A DNA stretch of 22,962 nucleotides, taken from contig CAZMRY010000020.1 of NCBI GenBank assembly GCA_964568815.1, positions 1 to 22,962 on the forward strand. The letters are read 5' to 3'. Below are positions 21,701-22,962 of the stretch, in pieces. This DNA comes from RGIG8700 sp964568815. GTDB taxonomy: Bacteria; Bacillota; Clostridia; RGIG6154. Within the stretch, counting starts at the first letter, position 1; the number at the start of each line of letters is the position of its first letter. The notes below the pieces were generated by a model. The model ran no database searches. It was not told the DNA's origin and saw only the letters and a program-made list of their open reading frames with translations. A program made the translations under genes and the position numbers.

Positions 21701-22962
21701 AGGGCTTGGCTTTATGCCTGTAAACAATTTCAGCGGTACTTTAGATGGTAACAACTGTACTATTTACGCTCTTAACATCTTGCTTGCAAACAATAAAGAC
21801 GCAGGACTTGTTGTTAATAACTATGGAAATATCAAAAATCTTACCATTGCAGAATCAAGAATTGAAGGCAGTAAAAAAGCAGGTGCAATAGCTGTTTCAA
21901 ACAACGGAATTATTTCAGGCATAACATTAAGAGGTTCAAAAATCGGTGTTAAAAACGGTATGTGCGGAGGAATAGTGTGCATCAATGAAGAAAAAGGGCA
22001 GATATTAAATTCTCTGAATATGGCAGATGTTTTTGCCTCAAACTTAGCAGGAGGTATTGCTGCACAAAACTACAATTACATTGCAAACTGCACAAACAAA
22101 GGCGGTGTTATTGCAAACAGCGATGAAAGTAACGCAGTTTCGGGCGGTATCTGTGCATCAAGTCACAGTATTATAGAAAAATGCGTAAACAATGGTAAAA
22201 TCTTTTCATATTCGGACAAAAACGATGCTATTTCCGGCGGTATTACAGGAAGTGAATACAGTGAAATAAGAAATTGTTACAACACGGGAAACCTGACGGT
22301 TAAAGCTCCCGAAAGGTCATACAGCGGGGGTATTGCCGGTTACTGCTCAACTGCAAATATTTCAATGTGCTATAACATCGGCTATATAACTGCAACAAGT
22401 AATCTTCAGTATCTTGGCTCTGTTGCAGGGGGAGGTGTTTCCGGTAAGCTTTCAGCCTGTTTCTATGAACACACTCTCCCACAGGGGGCAGGTGAGCTTT
22501 GCATAAAAACAAGCGGTGTTTTCCCTGTGTCAGGTGAAGAACTGAGCAGTCCTGATATGCTTTTAAGTCTTCATCAGAAAAACTGGGAATTTAAAAACAA
22601 CGGCTATATTTACCCTCAGCTCAAAACAAACCCACACAAGCCAATCCTAAACAACGAAAACATAAGAGATTTTGCAGGCGGAAACGGAAGTCTTGAAAAC
22701 CCCTATAAGATTATTACCAAAGAGCATTTAAACAATGTGAGAAACTATCTTGGCTCTTCCTTTACTCTTCTTGCAGATATTGATATGGAGGGCGCATTTT
22801 TCGCTCCTGTAGGTGATGAAATATTCAGCTTTTTCGGCACCTTTCTTGGAAACGGACACACCCTTTCAAATATCACCACAACATCAGGTCTGTTCAGAGA
22901 AAATCACGGTGAAATCTACAACCTGAAAATCGAAAACATCAACCTTTCTGCTGACACAGCAG
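18714..22962 (+). CDS. Giant SLH-anchored surface protein with GLUG-like repeats (3' end outside window)
   Basis: The frame is open from ATG 18714 to the window edge: 1416 codons with no stop. A signal peptide (1-22, AFA then YN) precedes three S-layer-homology domains (about 24-60, 71-121, 127-178) with TRGE, TRQE and TRRD motifs. SLH domains bind secondary cell-wall polymers, so the protein should sit on the outer wall. Then come five modules, each opening with a G-D/N-G-x-x-x-x-P-Y/F segment at residues 182, 418, 688, 945 and 1320, followed by a predicted strand-rich stretch. Within modules, GLUG-type motifs recur, such as GGICGLNNNTIKNCFN and GGIAAQNYNYIANCTNKG. A right-handed beta-solenoid is likely. 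GLUG proteins include adhesins and peptidase-associated proteins; no enzyme domain is seen here. Function as an adhesin or matrix protein is inference. Confidence 0.93.
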   Translation, partial: MKKYLFCLVFIFSLLFSLNAFAYNIDILKAEGIVVGDEGGYRENDTVTRGEFIKMINRTFSVPEDLNTKPLPDVSSKDWYYNDILSAVNYGYVKGDENGNINPESNITRQEAITITARLTGYTDVYVTDYADDGYIASWAKGPADTLAKLGYIPSSDMFKPDELMTRRDCFDLFYNILKNRFSAGDGSSLSPYVITYPWQLSNIRLFPDKTFVLNSDLDFKLYNLSYIPVENFGGKLLGGGHKISRLYSNQTANNALFKTISEEGVVSGITLVCPDDFFSIANENYGLISDCLNTSYPKNKEITKFSSYKGGICDINNGTVENCGNSSFISLRTGDIAAGGICGLNNNTIKNCFNLADGLNSNCFAIAGSNNGLYADCYSTTSLKFSDTAGENCYYSDTLLIPDTLIYFGNENFTDFSGGDGTASNPYKIANQENFENISKFPDAYFRQIGNVVFTKPVKIEEFNGFYTGNGYKISHISLPSAEGNISLFGTNNGTLEKVRIYDGFFFSYETCASLCLINNGVISECSSYSSVTGNNCGGLVYLNNGELKNSFFEGRISGSFSGGLVHTNNGIISNSYADAEISGKKASSLVYDNKKDISYSVAKGTLNTTENCSVAFINSGKITRCVYSSSQKDCLVETGTSDAMYRDNLISLPFFDSNIWVSGKTSVVLNDNPSFIQNAKENTYSFAGGDGTASNPYVIITPIHLNNIRYFPFASFILKNDIDMSLTSYKTLKEFNGVFDGNSKKISGLKASFVSVNNGVIKNLEIKNSSLSQSGFCEINSGNIILCKNSSKVSGEKASAFAVENYGNIIKCVNNGTLIGNKVASIALENNGNITDCINTASLVGTGENSVIYGLASNGGITRGYNTGDMYFESSLGLIYPVSDKDYQNTFFLNRYESTEKGGLCYNDFKNADFNNNIYTSLKMGYPIFEDVDFSDINFPTGYENGDGSEDNPFLITSIKELFDIRMYPHSFFKLSRDLVLSANYGEVSIYNNAGLGFMPVNNFSGTLDGNNCTIYALNILLANNKDAGLVVNNYGNIKNLTIAESRIEGSKKAGAIAVSNNGIISGITLRGSKIGVKNGMCGGIVCINEEKGQILNSLNMADVFASNLAGGIAAQNYNYIANCTNKGGVIANSDESNAVSGGICASSHSIIEKCVNNGKIFSYSDKNDAISGGITGSEYSEIRNCYNTGNLTVKAPERSYSGGIAGYCSTANISMCYNIGYITATSNLQYLGSVAGGGVSGKLSACFYEHTLPQGAGELCIKTSGVFPVSGEELSSPDMLLSLHQKNWEFKNNGYIYPQLKTNPHKPILNNENIRDFAGGNGSLENPYKIITKEHLNNVRNYLGSSFTLLADIDMEGAFFAPVGDEIFSFFGTFLGNGHTLSNITTTSGLFRENHGEIYNLKIENINLSADTA

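Noticed and set aside
19366..22512. Short open frames on both strands within the SLH/GLUG gene
   Set aside because: They overlap a single frame that is open from 18714 to the edge, with signal peptide, SLH domains and recurring motifs in register.

Overview
The window looks like part of a Firmicutes (Clostridia-type) chromosome, probably from an assembled draft or metagenome bin. Base composition is AT-rich, ribosome binding sites are strong AGGAGG types, and promoters are close to the sigma-A consensus. The dxs-tlyA-nadK-argR-recN order is typical of Clostridia, and there is an SLH-anchored surface protein. No phage, transposon or CRISPR array was seen. A run of exactly 100 N (8510-8609) marks a scaffold join inside a repetitive gene.

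Layout. (1) 6-82: tRNA-Pro(TGG) on the minus strand. (2) 286-2913, plus strand: a three-gene amino-sugar operon encoding a sugar-1-phosphate nucleotidyltransferase, a NahK-like anomeric sugar kinase and NagB. The first two could make a UDP-sugar from a free N-acetylhexosamine, while NagB sends glucosamine-6-P to glycolysis. (3) 2933-5209, minus strand: a metal-resistance operon with an ArsR/SmtB-type sensor, a free-standing HMA metallochaperone and a Zn/Cd/Pb-type P1B ATPase. A consensus promoter lies next to a perfect dyad operator. Operons 2 and 3 converge on one bidirectional terminator. (4) 5309-16032, minus strand: a long tightly coupled operon dxs-tlyA-nadK-argR-recN-rseC-like. It ends unexpectedly in a giant secreted protein of about 22 tandem repeats, which contains the N gap. 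(5) 16254-18512, plus strand: serC-serA, the first two steps of serine synthesis from 3-phosphoglycerate, with two matching dyads upstream. A short orphan coding remnant follows. (6) 18714 to the right edge, plus strand: an incomplete gene for a very large SLH-domain surface protein with GLUG-like repeats in five modules.

The most useful observations are these. The gap is flanked by an exact 55-bp duplication, and collapsing it restores one open frame. The repeat protein has a two-unit 357-bp higher-order repeat and an unrecognised C-terminal domain. The metal-sensor operon has a very legible control region, with a terminator that runs into the next promoter. The amino-sugar operon suggests a GlmM/GlmU-independent salvage route. 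The two dyads before serC are spaced 31 bp apart. I see no wholly new system. The repeat protein coupled to a housekeeping operon is the least explained element. No stretch over 300 bases lacks a gene; the intergenic regions are described under their regulatory features.
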